NCBI GenBank assembly: GCA_016776905.1
Contig: JADHSM010000008.1
Coordinates: 62,001-126,000, forward strand
Reading direction: 5' to 3'
DNA: 64,000 bases
DNA from: Planctomycetota bacterium
Lineage (GTDB): Bacteria; Planctomycetota; UBA8108; UBA1146
Both the position numbers and the translations under genes were made by a program. The notes below the pieces were generated by a model that had not been told where the DNA came from, made no database searches, and saw only the letters and a program-made list of their open reading frames with translations. Shown piece after piece: positions 33,823 to 41,204 of the stretch. The first letter of the stretch is position 1, and each line of letters opens with the position of its first letter.

Positions 33823-34476
33823 ATGATGCCCGAAAACTCTGATCCTGCTGAGTTTGTCCGATTTCTGGGGACCGAAAAAGCCAGTGCCATTCTCAGGACA
33901 CCGCACGGCGATCTAGCGCTACCGGCGATGGAGTCCGCATTGAGAGCCGGCTTCAGAATCTGTGAGTACACCTTGACGATTCCAGGGGCCTACGAGCTCA
34001 TCCGGGAAACGGCTTCCCTGTATCCGGAGGTAGTTATCGGTGCAGGAACCGTCCTGAATAAAGAACAGGCTCAAAAATCGATTTCAGCAGGGGCTCGATT
34101 CCTTGTGTCACCGGTCGTGGATATAGACTTGATCCGCTTTGCTCAAGAGAGCAACGTGGCCATCATTCCCGGCTGCTCCACTCCCACTGAAATGATCACC
34201 GCCCATCGTGCAGGAGCACCATTAGTGAAGTTGTTTCCAGCTCCCGCAGGAGGACCATCTTGGGTTCAGGCCGTTCTGGGCCCGCTTCCTGAATTAAAAA
34301 TTGTTCCAACCAGCGGAGTTACCCAAGAAAATGCCCGTGATTTTCTAAAGGCAGGAGCTCATGCCATCGGTTTTGTCGCCCCCCTCTTTCAGCCTCAGGA
34401 TATCGAGGAACAAAACTGGGATAAGATCGAAGCCCGTGGCAAAGAACTACTTTACACATGCCAACAGGTCACCTAA
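33823..34476 (+). CDS. eda: KDPG/KHG aldolase family protein
   Basis: A class I aldolase of about 218 residues that splits 2-keto-3-deoxy-6-phosphogluconate (Entner-Doudoroff) or related 2-keto-4-hydroxy acids. The barrel shows AILRTPHGDLALPAMESALRAG, YTLTIPGAYELI, GAGTVLNKEQAQKSISAGARFLVSP, IPGCSTPTEMITAHRAGA and PLVKLFPAPAGGPSWVQAVLGPLP, in which the Lys forms the Schiff base, then PTSGV at the phosphate site. The usual catalytic Glu position lies in the ...VEVTLRTP-like segment, here EYTLTIP. The start at ATG 33823 (or the next ATG) is preferred to the track's TTG at 33766. It opens a plus-strand run. Confidence 0.85.
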   Translation: MMPENSDPAEFVRFLGTEKASAILRTPHGDLALPAMESALRAGFRICEYTLTIPGAYELIRETASLYPEVVIGAGTVLNKEQAQKSISAGARFLVSPVVDIDLIRFAQESNVAIIPGCSTPTEMITAHRAGAPLVKLFPAPAGGPSWVQAVLGPLPELKIVPTSGVTQENARDFLKAGAHAIGFVAPLFQPQDIEEQNWDKIEARGKELLYTCQQVT

Positions 34477-34524
34477 TTCAAAACGAGCAGCACGATTTCA
34501 TGCATCGTCAGAGAGGAACTCCAA

Positions 34525-35241
34525 ATGAACTACCTCGGTAAAGAAACCACTTTTCAATGGCTGGGCCATGCCACTTTTCTCGTAGGAACCCCCTCCGGAA
34601 GAAAAGTCCTTTTTGATCCGTGGCTTGGGAATCCAAGTTGCCCCGAACAATATCAAGACCCGGAAGACGTGGACCTGATATTGCTGACTCACGGCCACTC
34701 GGACCATATTCAGGACGTGATTCCCCAAGCAAAAAAGCATGGATGCAGAGTCGTTTGCAATGTGGAGTTGGCCTTCTGGCTCAAAAAATTAGGCCTCCCC
34801 GAAGATCAAGTCGTAGAAATGAATAAGGGGGGATCCATCGAGATCTGCGGACTCTTCATCACTATGACGGATGCCAAACACTCCAGCAGCATCGAGGTCG
34901 ATGGAGTCCTTCAATACGGCGGAGAACCGGCGGGTTTCGTCGTCGAAACTGAGAATGAATTCCGGTTTTATTACGCCGGCGATACTTGTGTATTCTCGGA
35001 CATGGCTCTCATTGGAGAGTTGCACGCCCCCACGCTCGCCATTCTTCCGATGGGAGATCACTACACCATGGGTCCCCGAGAAGCGGCCAAGGCCGCCCAT
35101 CTTCTGGGAGTCCAAATGGTCTTACCGATGCACTACGGCACTTTCCCTCTACTCTCGGGGACTCCGCAGGCATTAAGAGAGTCGATAGGCTCGCTTCCTA
35201 TCCAGGTGATCGACCTCGAACCTGGTCAGATTCTCGAATAA
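34525..35241 (+). CDS. Metallo-beta-lactamase-fold hydrolase, UPF0173 type
   Basis: 238 residues. FQWLGHATFLV and ILLTHGHSDHIQD (the HxHxDH metal motif) are typical of the UPF0173 metal-dependent hydrolases, followed by DAKHSS (His ligand), FYYAGDTCVFSDM (bridging Asp), LAILPMGDHYTMGPREAAKAA and VLPMHYGTFPLL (last His). All ligands of a two-metal site are present. The substrate of this family is not known. No signal peptide. It lies 48 bases after the aldolase gene and 19 bases before the lipid-kinase gene, so the three may form an operon. Confidence 0.88.
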   Translation: MNYLGKETTFQWLGHATFLVGTPSGRKVLFDPWLGNPSCPEQYQDPEDVDLILLTHGHSDHIQDVIPQAKKHGCRVVCNVELAFWLKKLGLPEDQVVEMNKGGSIEICGLFITMTDAKHSSSIEVDGVLQYGGEPAGFVVETENEFRFYYAGDTCVFSDMALIGELHAPTLAILPMGDHYTMGPREAAKAAHLLGVQMVLPMHYGTFPLLSGTPQALRESIGSLPIQVIDLEPGQILE

Positions 35242-35260
35242 TCACAACCATAGGAAAAAT

Positions 35261-36196
35261 ATGGCGATACAGACATCCCGGCCCACCTCGATTCTCATCC
35301 TTCACAATCCTGGCTCACGCCGGGGAGTCGAAGCTCGTCGGTTCCTCGAAGAAAAACTCTCTCAAAAACACCCGCACCTCAACCTTCAGTGGTGTCAGGT
35401 TCTCGACACCCCAGGAACACCGGAGTGTCCGGATAGAGTCATCGTCATGGGTGGGGACGGAACGATACGCCTCGCTATGAACTGGCTATCCACACACGAC
35501 ATCAAAGTCCCCGTCGGACTGATTCCTGCCGGGACAGGCAACAATCTGGCCCAGGGCCTTGGAATCCCCCTCGATTTCGAATCCAGTTCGAACTTGGCCA
35601 TCGAAGGCCTCGGGGTCCAGTCCATCGATACTCTTCAAGTCTCATTCGATGGTCGATCGATGGGCAAAATGCTTCAAATTTTTTCAACTGGATTACCCGC
35701 CATCATCACTCACCGATTCGAGAAATGGAGAAAGACCCCTCTCGTTTCTATCCCTGTTCGCTATAGCGGAGATTATTTTTATCGATTTCTCGCAATACAG
35801 GCTCTCTTGACCGACAGAAAGCGTCGCTTTCCGTCCACCATAGAAATCGAAAATGAACGATTCTCGTCAACCGGCCCTGCTATCTTTGTCGGAAATGAAG
35901 CGACGATCGGAGGAGGCTTCAAACCTTGTCCACAAGCTCTTCTCGATGACGGGCTCCTCGACATTTGTATTCTTCCAGAAATCTCCTACTTCGACGCCTT
36001 TCACCTTTTCAATAAAGTCTCTACCGGCGAGCATCTGGATACTCATTCGAACGTCGTTTACCGTCAGGCACGCAAGATAAAGCTGACTCAAGAACCACTT
36101 CCCGTTCTTATCGACGGAGATATTGCGGGATCTCCAGAAATAGTGGACATCGAAGTGATTCCTGGAGATCTATCGCTGATCAGTTCGAAATTTTGA
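35261..36196 (+). CDS. Diacylglycerol/lipid kinase catalytic-domain protein
   Basis: 311 residues of the DAGK_cat (YegS/DgkB/BmrU) family. ILHNPGSRRGVEARRFLE is the N-terminal phosphate-binding motif, VIVMGGDGTIRLAMN the nucleotide-binding GGDGT motif, and VGLIPAGTGNNLAQGLGIP the second signature. The C-terminal half is the beta-sandwich domain with VGNEATIGGGFKPCPQALLDDGLLDI, and VLIDGDIAGSPEIVDIEV near the end, as is usual in this family. It would phosphorylate a lipid such as diacylglycerol at the inner membrane. ATG start. Confidence 0.9.
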   Translation: MAIQTSRPTSILILHNPGSRRGVEARRFLEEKLSQKHPHLNLQWCQVLDTPGTPECPDRVIVMGGDGTIRLAMNWLSTHDIKVPVGLIPAGTGNNLAQGLGIPLDFESSSNLAIEGLGVQSIDTLQVSFDGRSMGKMLQIFSTGLPAIITHRFEKWRKTPLVSIPVRYSGDYFYRFLAIQALLTDRKRRFPSTIEIENERFSSTGPAIFVGNEATIGGGFKPCPQALLDDGLLDICILPEISYFDAFHLFNKVSTGEHLDTHSNVVYRQARKIKLTQEPLPVLIDGDIAGSPEIVDIEVIPGDLSLISSKF

Positions 36197-36233
36197 GTTC
36201 ATTCATGACCGCCTCGCTCCCGGAAGGACGCAT

Positions 36234-37466
36234 ATGTCAGTAAATCTTCTGACCCCAGCCAGCTCTGAAGAACGGTGCGGCTCTCATTCAGTCGCTCAGG
36301 TTCGTCGAAATCATCTCGGCATGGGCCATCATGTCCGTCTCTGTATCCTTCTTCTTTCCGGGCTCTCCTGCCTCGCTGGAATCACCGGTTGTCGACAGGC
36401 CCCGAGTGTTCCCATCAAAAAAGCGATCTGGGTGACGCGTTGGGATTACTCCACAGAGCAAGACATCGTCGACATCATGCGCAACATTCACTATTCCGGA
36501 TTTGACACGGTCCTTTTTCAGGTACGAGGCAACGGGACCGTCTTCTACCCTTCCCGATACGAACCTTGGGCTGAGGAATTCAATCATCAGGACCCCGGCT
36601 TTGATCCCGTCGAAGCCGTTTGCCGAGAAGCCCGTGTCAGGGGGCTAAAGGTTCATGCCTGGGTCAATGCGGTCCCAGGCTGGCGAGGTGACTCTCCTCC
36701 CCCGGCAACGACTCCTCCACAGCACTGGATCGAGCATCCTGACTGGTTTCTTCATTCCGAAGCAGGTGAGCGACAACCCCTGCAGCCTTCCTACTATGTC
36801 GCCCTCAATCCTTGCCTCCCTGAGGTGAGAAATCATGTGGCAGACATCTGTCAAGAATTGCTGGAAAACTATCCCGATCTCGCAGGGATCCATCTGGACT
36901 ACATCCGCTTTCTCGAATCGGGTGTCACCGTGGATTATCCGAGAGATCCCGTCAGCCTCAAATATTTCAGCGAATCCACAGGGCAGAGCACACCGGATGA
37001 AAATACGGTCGTCTGGGATCGCTGGCGACGAGATCAAGTGACAGAAATGGTGCGCACCATTTCCGATCGTTGTCGACAAACTAAAAGAGAAGCCCTCGTG
37101 ACTGCAGCGGTCTACAGAACCCCTCAAATTGCCCACGATAGAGTCATGCAAGATTGGCCACGCTGGTTGCGCCTCGGGCTCATCGATGCGGTCTTTCCCA
37201 TGCAATATGACCGGGAAGTACCCCGCTTCGAAGAGCGGGTTGGGGAATGCATGCAGCATGCTCGAGGATTTCCCGTAATTATGGGCCTAGGTACGTACCT
37301 GCATGAAAATCCAAAAATCACGCTCGCACAGGAGAAGTCCGCTCTCATTCAGGGTTGTCAGGGAGTGAGCCATTTCGCCTATTCGTCCTTCTGGAGCTCC
37401 TCAGCGGACAATAATAATTCCCGATTGAAATCCCAGAGGAGGAAAGAAATCCTCAATTCCCCTTAA
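36234..37466 (+). CDS. GHL10-type glycoside-hydrolase-like lipoprotein
   Basis: The 410 residues have a long lead, then a lipoprotein signal (LCILLLSGLSCLAGITGC). The rest is a GHL10 (PF02638) barrel: KAIWVTRWDYSTEQDIVDIM, GFDTVLFQVRGNGTVFYPSR, PFDPVEAVCREARVRGLKVHAWVN-like segment, YYVALNPCLPEVRNHV, and DLAGIHLDYIRF, where the acidic residues of the family's active site lie. The last part (DAVFPMQYDREV, VIMGLGTYL) completes the fold. Such proteins are thought to cleave envelope glycans or peptidoglycan-associated sugars. A start nearer 36321 (GMGHHVRLC) would shorten the signal. Function inferred from family only. Confidence 0.82.
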   Translation: MSVNLLTPASSEERCGSHSVAQVRRNHLGMGHHVRLCILLLSGLSCLAGITGCRQAPSVPIKKAIWVTRWDYSTEQDIVDIMRNIHYSGFDTVLFQVRGNGTVFYPSRYEPWAEEFNHQDPGFDPVEAVCREARVRGLKVHAWVNAVPGWRGDSPPPATTPPQHWIEHPDWFLHSEAGERQPLQPSYYVALNPCLPEVRNHVADICQELLENYPDLAGIHLDYIRFLESGVTVDYPRDPVSLKYFSESTGQSTPDENTVVWDRWRRDQVTEMVRTISDRCRQTKREALVTAAVYRTPQIAHDRVMQDWPRWLRLGLIDAVFPMQYDREVPRFEERVGECMQHARGFPVIMGLGTYLHENPKITLAQEKSALIQGCQGVSHFAYSSFWSSSADNNNSRLKSQRRKEILNSP

Positions 37467-37630
37467 ATCGGTAACGAAGAATGGCCCAAATCTGTAAAAA
37501 CTTTGGATTTTCGCTGATGTGAGGAACTTGGGGGGAGAATTCCCCGTCTCTTCGAAGTAGAATCCATAAGGATACGTCAAAAAACCATTTTTAATAAGTG
37601 TCGCCTCCGGCGACAAGAAAGGTCATTCAC

Positions 37631-37804
37631 ATGAAGAAGTTTCTTCTTGCTCTTGTAGTCGTCGGTGGACTTGGTGCCGCTGGTTGTAACTTTGCGCCCA
37701 TGGCTGGCGAAGAAAAATCAGAATGCGCCACTGCATGTGCCACTGCGTGTGCCACTGAGTGCGATTCCGCCAAAAAAGAGAGCTGCTGCGGTTCCTGCAA
37801 GTAG
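37631..37804 (+). CDS. Small Cys-rich lipoprotein
   Basis: 57 residues, MKKFLLALVVVGGLGAAGC being a perfect lipoprotein signal. The mature part contains three CATA/CATE tetrapeptides (12-bp units at 37724-37759) and ends in ESCCGSCK, giving eight Cys in about 39 residues. It is not assigned to a known family. The spacing C-x3-C-x3-C-x3-C plus CCxxC suggests metal binding or disulfide cross-links at the cell surface. AAGAAAGG about nine bases before the ATG, and a strong intrinsic terminator 22 bases after the stop, support a real monocistronic gene. Confidence 0.85.
   Translation: MKKFLLALVVVGGLGAAGCNFAPMAGEEKSECATACATACATECDSAKKESCCGSCK
37724..37759 (+). repeat. 12-bp in-frame tandem repeat, three copies
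   Basis: TGCGCCACTGCA, TGTGCCACTGCG and TGTGCCACTGAG, each encoding CAT(A/E), inside the small lipoprotein. Confidence 0.9.
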
Positions 37805-37820
37805 TTCCCGTAATAGTGAC

Positions 37821-37862
37821 AAAAAAGGGTACGGAGAATTACTCTCCGTACCCCTTTTTTTT
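37821..37862. terminator. Strong bidirectional intrinsic terminator
   Basis: An 11-bp perfect stem, GGGTACGGAGA/TCTCCGTACCC, with loop ATTAC, flanked by A6 on the left and C-T8 on the right. It ends the small lipoprotein transcript and can also act for the convergent minus-strand gene. Confidence 0.93.
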
Positions 37863-37900
37863 GATCCACTTTTATTTTTTTGATCCACTTTTATTCATCA
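37863..37900. repeat. 19-bp direct repeat, two copies
   Basis: GATCCACTTTTATTTTTTT followed by GATCCACTTTTATT, a two-copy tandem of period 19 just beyond the terminator's T-run, in noncoding DNA. Confidence 0.85.
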
Positions 37901-37955
37901 ATAACGTTTCATGAACCTTCTCGCTCTTTCGAACTCCAACCTACGTTGAGATCTC

Positions 37956-39209
37956 TCAACGTAACTTTTTAGGAGTCACCTCAGAAGCAGATTCTTCCCC
38001 CGATTGTGAAGGAACCATTTCTAAGACTTTGGTCTCTATGGCGCCCTTATCCGCGAGTGCCTTGGCCAAGATCGAAGCAGACCACGCCGTGCCATAAATC
38101 CGGTGATACGAGAAAAAGGCGTAGTCCCACATCGAGCCATCTTCTTCTTGGGTTTCCAGAATCTTTTCGGTCAGTTGGGGCCACCACGCCTGACGCAGTT
38201 CCGGATTCAACTCTTCGATCACGTCGGCAGCATAGTAATGGCCATAATAGAAAAAGTATCCGCTGTTGGCGTAATACGCTTCATGGGGATAGATGCGTCC
38301 ACGTGACAATGAAATAAATTTGTGATGACGGATCAGTTGCTCCAAACCCGTGACCATATTTCCCTCTGTCACCTCTCCGGCACTGCCACATCTTCTCAGA
38401 GCAAGATTGCCCACCTGAATGCGGCACAACGATCCCTTGATCTGGTTGATCGACAGGAGATTCCGAGTGCTTTGAATAGGCGCGATATTGTAATCGTAGG
38501 CCCCATTCGGCAATCGAGTCCTTCGTAGAGCGCGCAATCCACGCTCTTGCATTTTGTCGGGAACTTCTAACCCAACACTCTCGCATTGTTCAAAAATCAA
38601 CAGGAGCGAAGCGGTCACAAAGGACGTTCCCCAGGTAGGTCTCCGCGTGTAGGGACGGTTATCATAATAAGCCCAGCCCCCATCCGGGCTTTGATAGTTG
38701 CCCAGAGTGACGATCAGATCTTCGCCCAAATGACGAAGACGTGCCCTTCGTTCGCTGCCAAAGCGAGATTCGGGCTCGGCCAGAGCTCTCGCCACCGCTT
38801 CCAGAACATAGACGTAACCCCAAAGGTTGTCCGTATCCCAGTTGTCGATTCTTTTCCGACGGCCCTTTTCGCATATATTGTCGAGAGCGCGTTCCAGAGC
38901 TTCTTCCCCACCCTCGGGAAGACCTGCACCCAAATCCATCAGGGTGACACAACTGATTCCCGTGATCGCCACTTGGAATGCCAGATGCTGCTCGGGAACC
39001 ATCCAATTTTTGTCATCGGGAGAAAGAGGGTTACGCCAATGACCAAAGGCCCCGTCCTCTTCCTGGTGAGCCATCAAGTACTCTACAGCTTTATCGAGCC
39101 CCGCCCTGGCCTCCACTTGCCAATCATCGACACGATCCAATGCCGGTGCCGGCAAAGAAACTAACTGAGACAAAAGGATCAGGGAACCAACGATCAAAAG
39201 AGACCCCAA
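37956..39209 (-). CDS. Exported squalene-hopene-cyclase-like repeat protein
   Basis: 417 residues with an N-terminal signal (MGSLLIVGSLILLSQLVSLP, TTG start). The mature part consists of repeats of the terpene cyclase/prenyltransferase alpha6-alpha6 barrel: YLMAHQEEDGAFGHW, LGNYQSPDGGWAYYDN and ILETQEEDGSMWDYAFF are QW-like motifs. The Asp-rich catalytic motif of true squalene-hopene cyclases (DxDD) is not seen and the protein is about half the length, so it is probably a non-enzymatic or differently acting secreted member of this superfamily, common in planctomycetes. Its start overlaps the end of the coiled-coil lipoprotein gene by 16 bases, so they are likely co-expressed. Confidence 0.75.
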   Translation of the reverse strand: MGSLLIVGSLILLSQLVSLPAPALDRVDDWQVEARAGLDKAVEYLMAHQEEDGAFGHWRNPLSPDDKNWMVPEQHLAFQVAITGISCVTLMDLGAGLPEGGEEALERALDNICEKGRRKRIDNWDTDNLWGYVYVLEAVARALAEPESRFGSERRARLRHLGEDLIVTLGNYQSPDGGWAYYDNRPYTRRPTWGTSFVTASLLLIFEQCESVGLEVPDKMQERGLRALRRTRLPNGAYDYNIAPIQSTRNLLSINQIKGSLCRIQVGNLALRRCGSAGEVTEGNMVTGLEQLIRHHKFISLSRGRIYPHEAYYANSGYFFYYGHYYAADVIEELNPELRQAWWPQLTEKILETQEEDGSMWDYAFFSYHRIYGTAWSASILAKALADKGAIETKVLEMVPSQSGEESASEVTPKKLR

Positions 39210-40018
39210 GCAACGGATTGCTCACGGTCATCTAAGCCGGTCATGTTTCGTAACTCGTGGCGGGCCTTTTCCAAAGCTTCTAACTGCTCTTCCAGTTCAC
39301 GCTGCATTTTTTCTTCTTTGCGATCTTCCTGGATTCTTGCAATTTCTGCTTCGGTCTCAGCGCGAGACTGATCACGATTCGCACTTTCGATGGCCCGTTG
39401 AAGACGTTCTTCCGCTCGGGGAATACGAACTTCCATTTCAACTTGGTGCTCTCTGCGAGTTTGCCCGAGAGACTCTTCCGCTCGAGCCAAACTCATTCGA
39501 CCCCTCTGAAGGACCAGTTCTGCAGTTCCGTCTTCCAACTCTGCTCCTGCGTAGAGCAATTCCAACTGCTCCAGTTCGGTACGCGAATCTTTGAGACGGG
39601 TCTCTGCGAAAATGACAGATCTGCGACTTTCGAACTCCCGTGTGGGACGATCGAACTCATGGAACATACGCATTTCGTGTTCCGCTTCCATGACGGCTCG
39701 CTCTAGCTCTTGATGTCGATGTTCAGTCGACTCACGAGAGAGATCACGCTCCATTTCGGCGATATGAAAATCGATCTCCAAATCGGCGACTTTCATCTCC
39801 AATTCTTCGACCTTTTCTTCTTGGGCTTTGATCTTCTTTGGATCGACCACTTCCTCCACGACAGGAGCGGAGGCCGCCGGAGAATCGGAAGTGAAATCGA
39901 TGGTCAGCGCCCCGCTGTCAGGGTCCAATTTAGCGGCATCGGAATTGACCACGAGACAACCGGTTAAAGACAATATGGATACAATGACGAAACTATTCGT
40001 CAGAACTCTGCAAAGCAT
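39194..40018 (-). CDS. Coiled-coil lipoprotein
   Basis: 274 residues from ATG 40018, which has a very good AGGGAGG site five bases upstream. VIVSILSLTGC is the lipobox. From residue ~70 to the end nearly everything is charged heptad sequence (EEKVEELEMKVADLEIDFHI, EIARIQEDRKEEKMQREL), i.e. a long coiled coil, with a short non-helical tail. It probably spans or tethers within the periplasm. No known family. The 3' end overlaps the following cyclase-like gene. Confidence 0.75.
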   Translation of the reverse strand: MLCRVLTNSFVIVSILSLTGCLVVNSDAAKLDPDSGALTIDFTSDSPAASAPVVEEVVDPKKIKAQEEKVEELEMKVADLEIDFHIAEMERDLSRESTEHRHQELERAVMEAEHEMRMFHEFDRPTREFESRRSVIFAETRLKDSRTELEQLELLYAGAELEDGTAELVLQRGRMSLARAEESLGQTRREHQVEMEVRIPRAEERLQRAIESANRDQSRAETEAEIARIQEDRKEEKMQRELEEQLEALEKARHELRNMTGLDDREQSVAWGLF

Positions 40019-40092
40019 GAAGGCCTCCCTCATGGAAGTAAGTCATTAGACGACCTCAGTTTGACAGGACTCTGACGAGTGAACAAGAGCCT

Positions 40093-40431
40093 TTACTCTT
40101 TGGGAGGGCTCAAACAGACAAAAACCCGGTCCCCATCCACGCGAGCGGAATGACGCTCCAGATTTTGGTTCGTCGGGCCATCTGAAACCTCGCCGGAGAG
40201 AGCGTCGAAGCAAGCGCCATGAAGCGGACATTCGATGTGACCATCTTCGACGGTCGCTCCGACCATGGAAGCTCCAATGTGAGGGCAACTATCGGTGAAC
40301 ACGGAGACATCGTCCCCGGCTTTGACCACCATCAGTTCCTTACCGGCGACATGAGCAAAGAAGGGTTCTTCTTCTTCGACCTCTGCGAGAGGACACAGAT
40401 CGTGCCACTCTCCTTCAGACTCAGTTGGCAT
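40093..40431 (-). CDS. Rieske-type [2Fe-2S] ferredoxin
   Basis: About 112 residues. CPHIGASMVGATVEDGHIEC followed by PLHG supplies the two Cys and two His ligands (CxH...CxxH) of a Rieske cluster. The rest of the fold (FAHVAGKELMVVKAGDDVSVF, RVFVCL) matches the soluble NirD/BphF/ferredoxin type, which delivers electrons to oxygenases or reductases. The ATG at 40431 (MPTESEG) is chosen over the track's 40470. It overlaps the end of the Nfu-like gene by 11 bases, so the iron-sulfur assembly protein and this iron-sulfur carrier are made together. The partner oxygenase is not obvious in the window. Confidence 0.88.
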   Translation of the reverse strand: MPTESEGEWHDLCPLAEVEEEEPFFAHVAGKELMVVKAGDDVSVFTDSCPHIGASMVGATVEDGHIECPLHGACFDALSGEVSDGPTNQNLERHSARVDGDRVFVCLSPPKE

Positions 40432-41014
40432 AGTAAGGATTCTCTCCCGCTTTGTGATCCGTCGAGTCATGGATATGACGGATTGCTGGCACCTTCTGGC
40501 GTATCAAAGTTTCAACACCTTGGCGCAGAGTGACCGCGGCCATACCACAGCCCTGACAACCTCCACCCATGTGAATGAACAAATCCTGATCCTTCACATC
40601 GACCACTTCGATAAAACCACCGTGAGCGGCCACCATAGGATTGAGATCAGAGTTGAGGAGATTTTGAATCTCAATGAAAAGTCCTTTTTCATCTTCATTC
40701 ATTTCTCGGCTGCGCTCAGAAACGATGCGATCGAACTCTTCGAAGTGCTTTTGCACAAGTTCAGTCGCACGATCGACGAGCGGCTGCCAATCAGAACCAT
40801 CCAATGGTTTCAGCAAAGTAATCACGCGATCTTGCATCAATACCGCTTCAAGTCCCTCGATGGCGACAAGCTTACGACCCAAGGGACTCTCTTCGGCCTC
40901 CTCGGCAGTCGAGTAATACTCTGGAGATTGGGCAACGACCCTATTGAGTCGCATGACGCATGTGTCGGAGTCTGACTCCCACGGTTCAATCTGAATATTC
41001 AATTCTTCATTCAT
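40421..41014 (-). CDS. Nfu-type iron-sulfur scaffold protein
   Basis: About 197 residues from ATG 41014. The N-terminal part (SDSDTCVMRLNRVVAQSPEYYST...SPLGRKLVAIEGLEAVLM) matches the Nfu N-terminal domain, and the C-terminal part (LNPMVAAHGGFIEVVDVKDQ, MGGGCQGCGMAAVTLRQGVE) is the NifU-C domain with the CxxC that holds a labile 4Fe-4S cluster. A helical linker joins the two. Such Nfu proteins carry clusters to target proteins. It is directly upstream of and overlapping a Rieske ferredoxin gene, a plausible client. Confidence 0.88.
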   Translation of the reverse strand: MNEELNIQIEPWESDSDTCVMRLNRVVAQSPEYYSTAEEAEESPLGRKLVAIEGLEAVLMQDRVITLLKPLDGSDWQPLVDRATELVQKHFEEFDRIVSERSREMNEDEKGLFIEIQNLLNSDLNPMVAAHGGFIEVVDVKDQDLFIHMGGGCQGCGMAAVTLRQGVETLIRQKVPAIRHIHDSTDHKAGENPYYAN

Positions 41015-41176
41015 GACAACGAGTGCCCTTTCCAAATCTCTTCGGCATTTCTCTGGAAACCACAGTCAAATCTTTCTGTGGCCGAATTGCCATCGGCTAT
41101 GCTCAGGATATAGATCAAATCATATCATGAGATGACAAAATAGAGAGCCTATCATATTTAGGAATGGTGAATATTC

Positions 41177-41204
41177 GACTTAGTTTTGAAGACTTAGTTT
41201 TGAA
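41177..41204. repeat. 14-bp direct repeat over a stop codon
   Basis: GACTTAGTTTTGAA occurs twice back to back. The TAA stop of HEAT-VWA protein 2 (minus strand) lies within the copy at 41191-41204; the second copy repeats the same segment past the stop. Confidence 0.9.
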
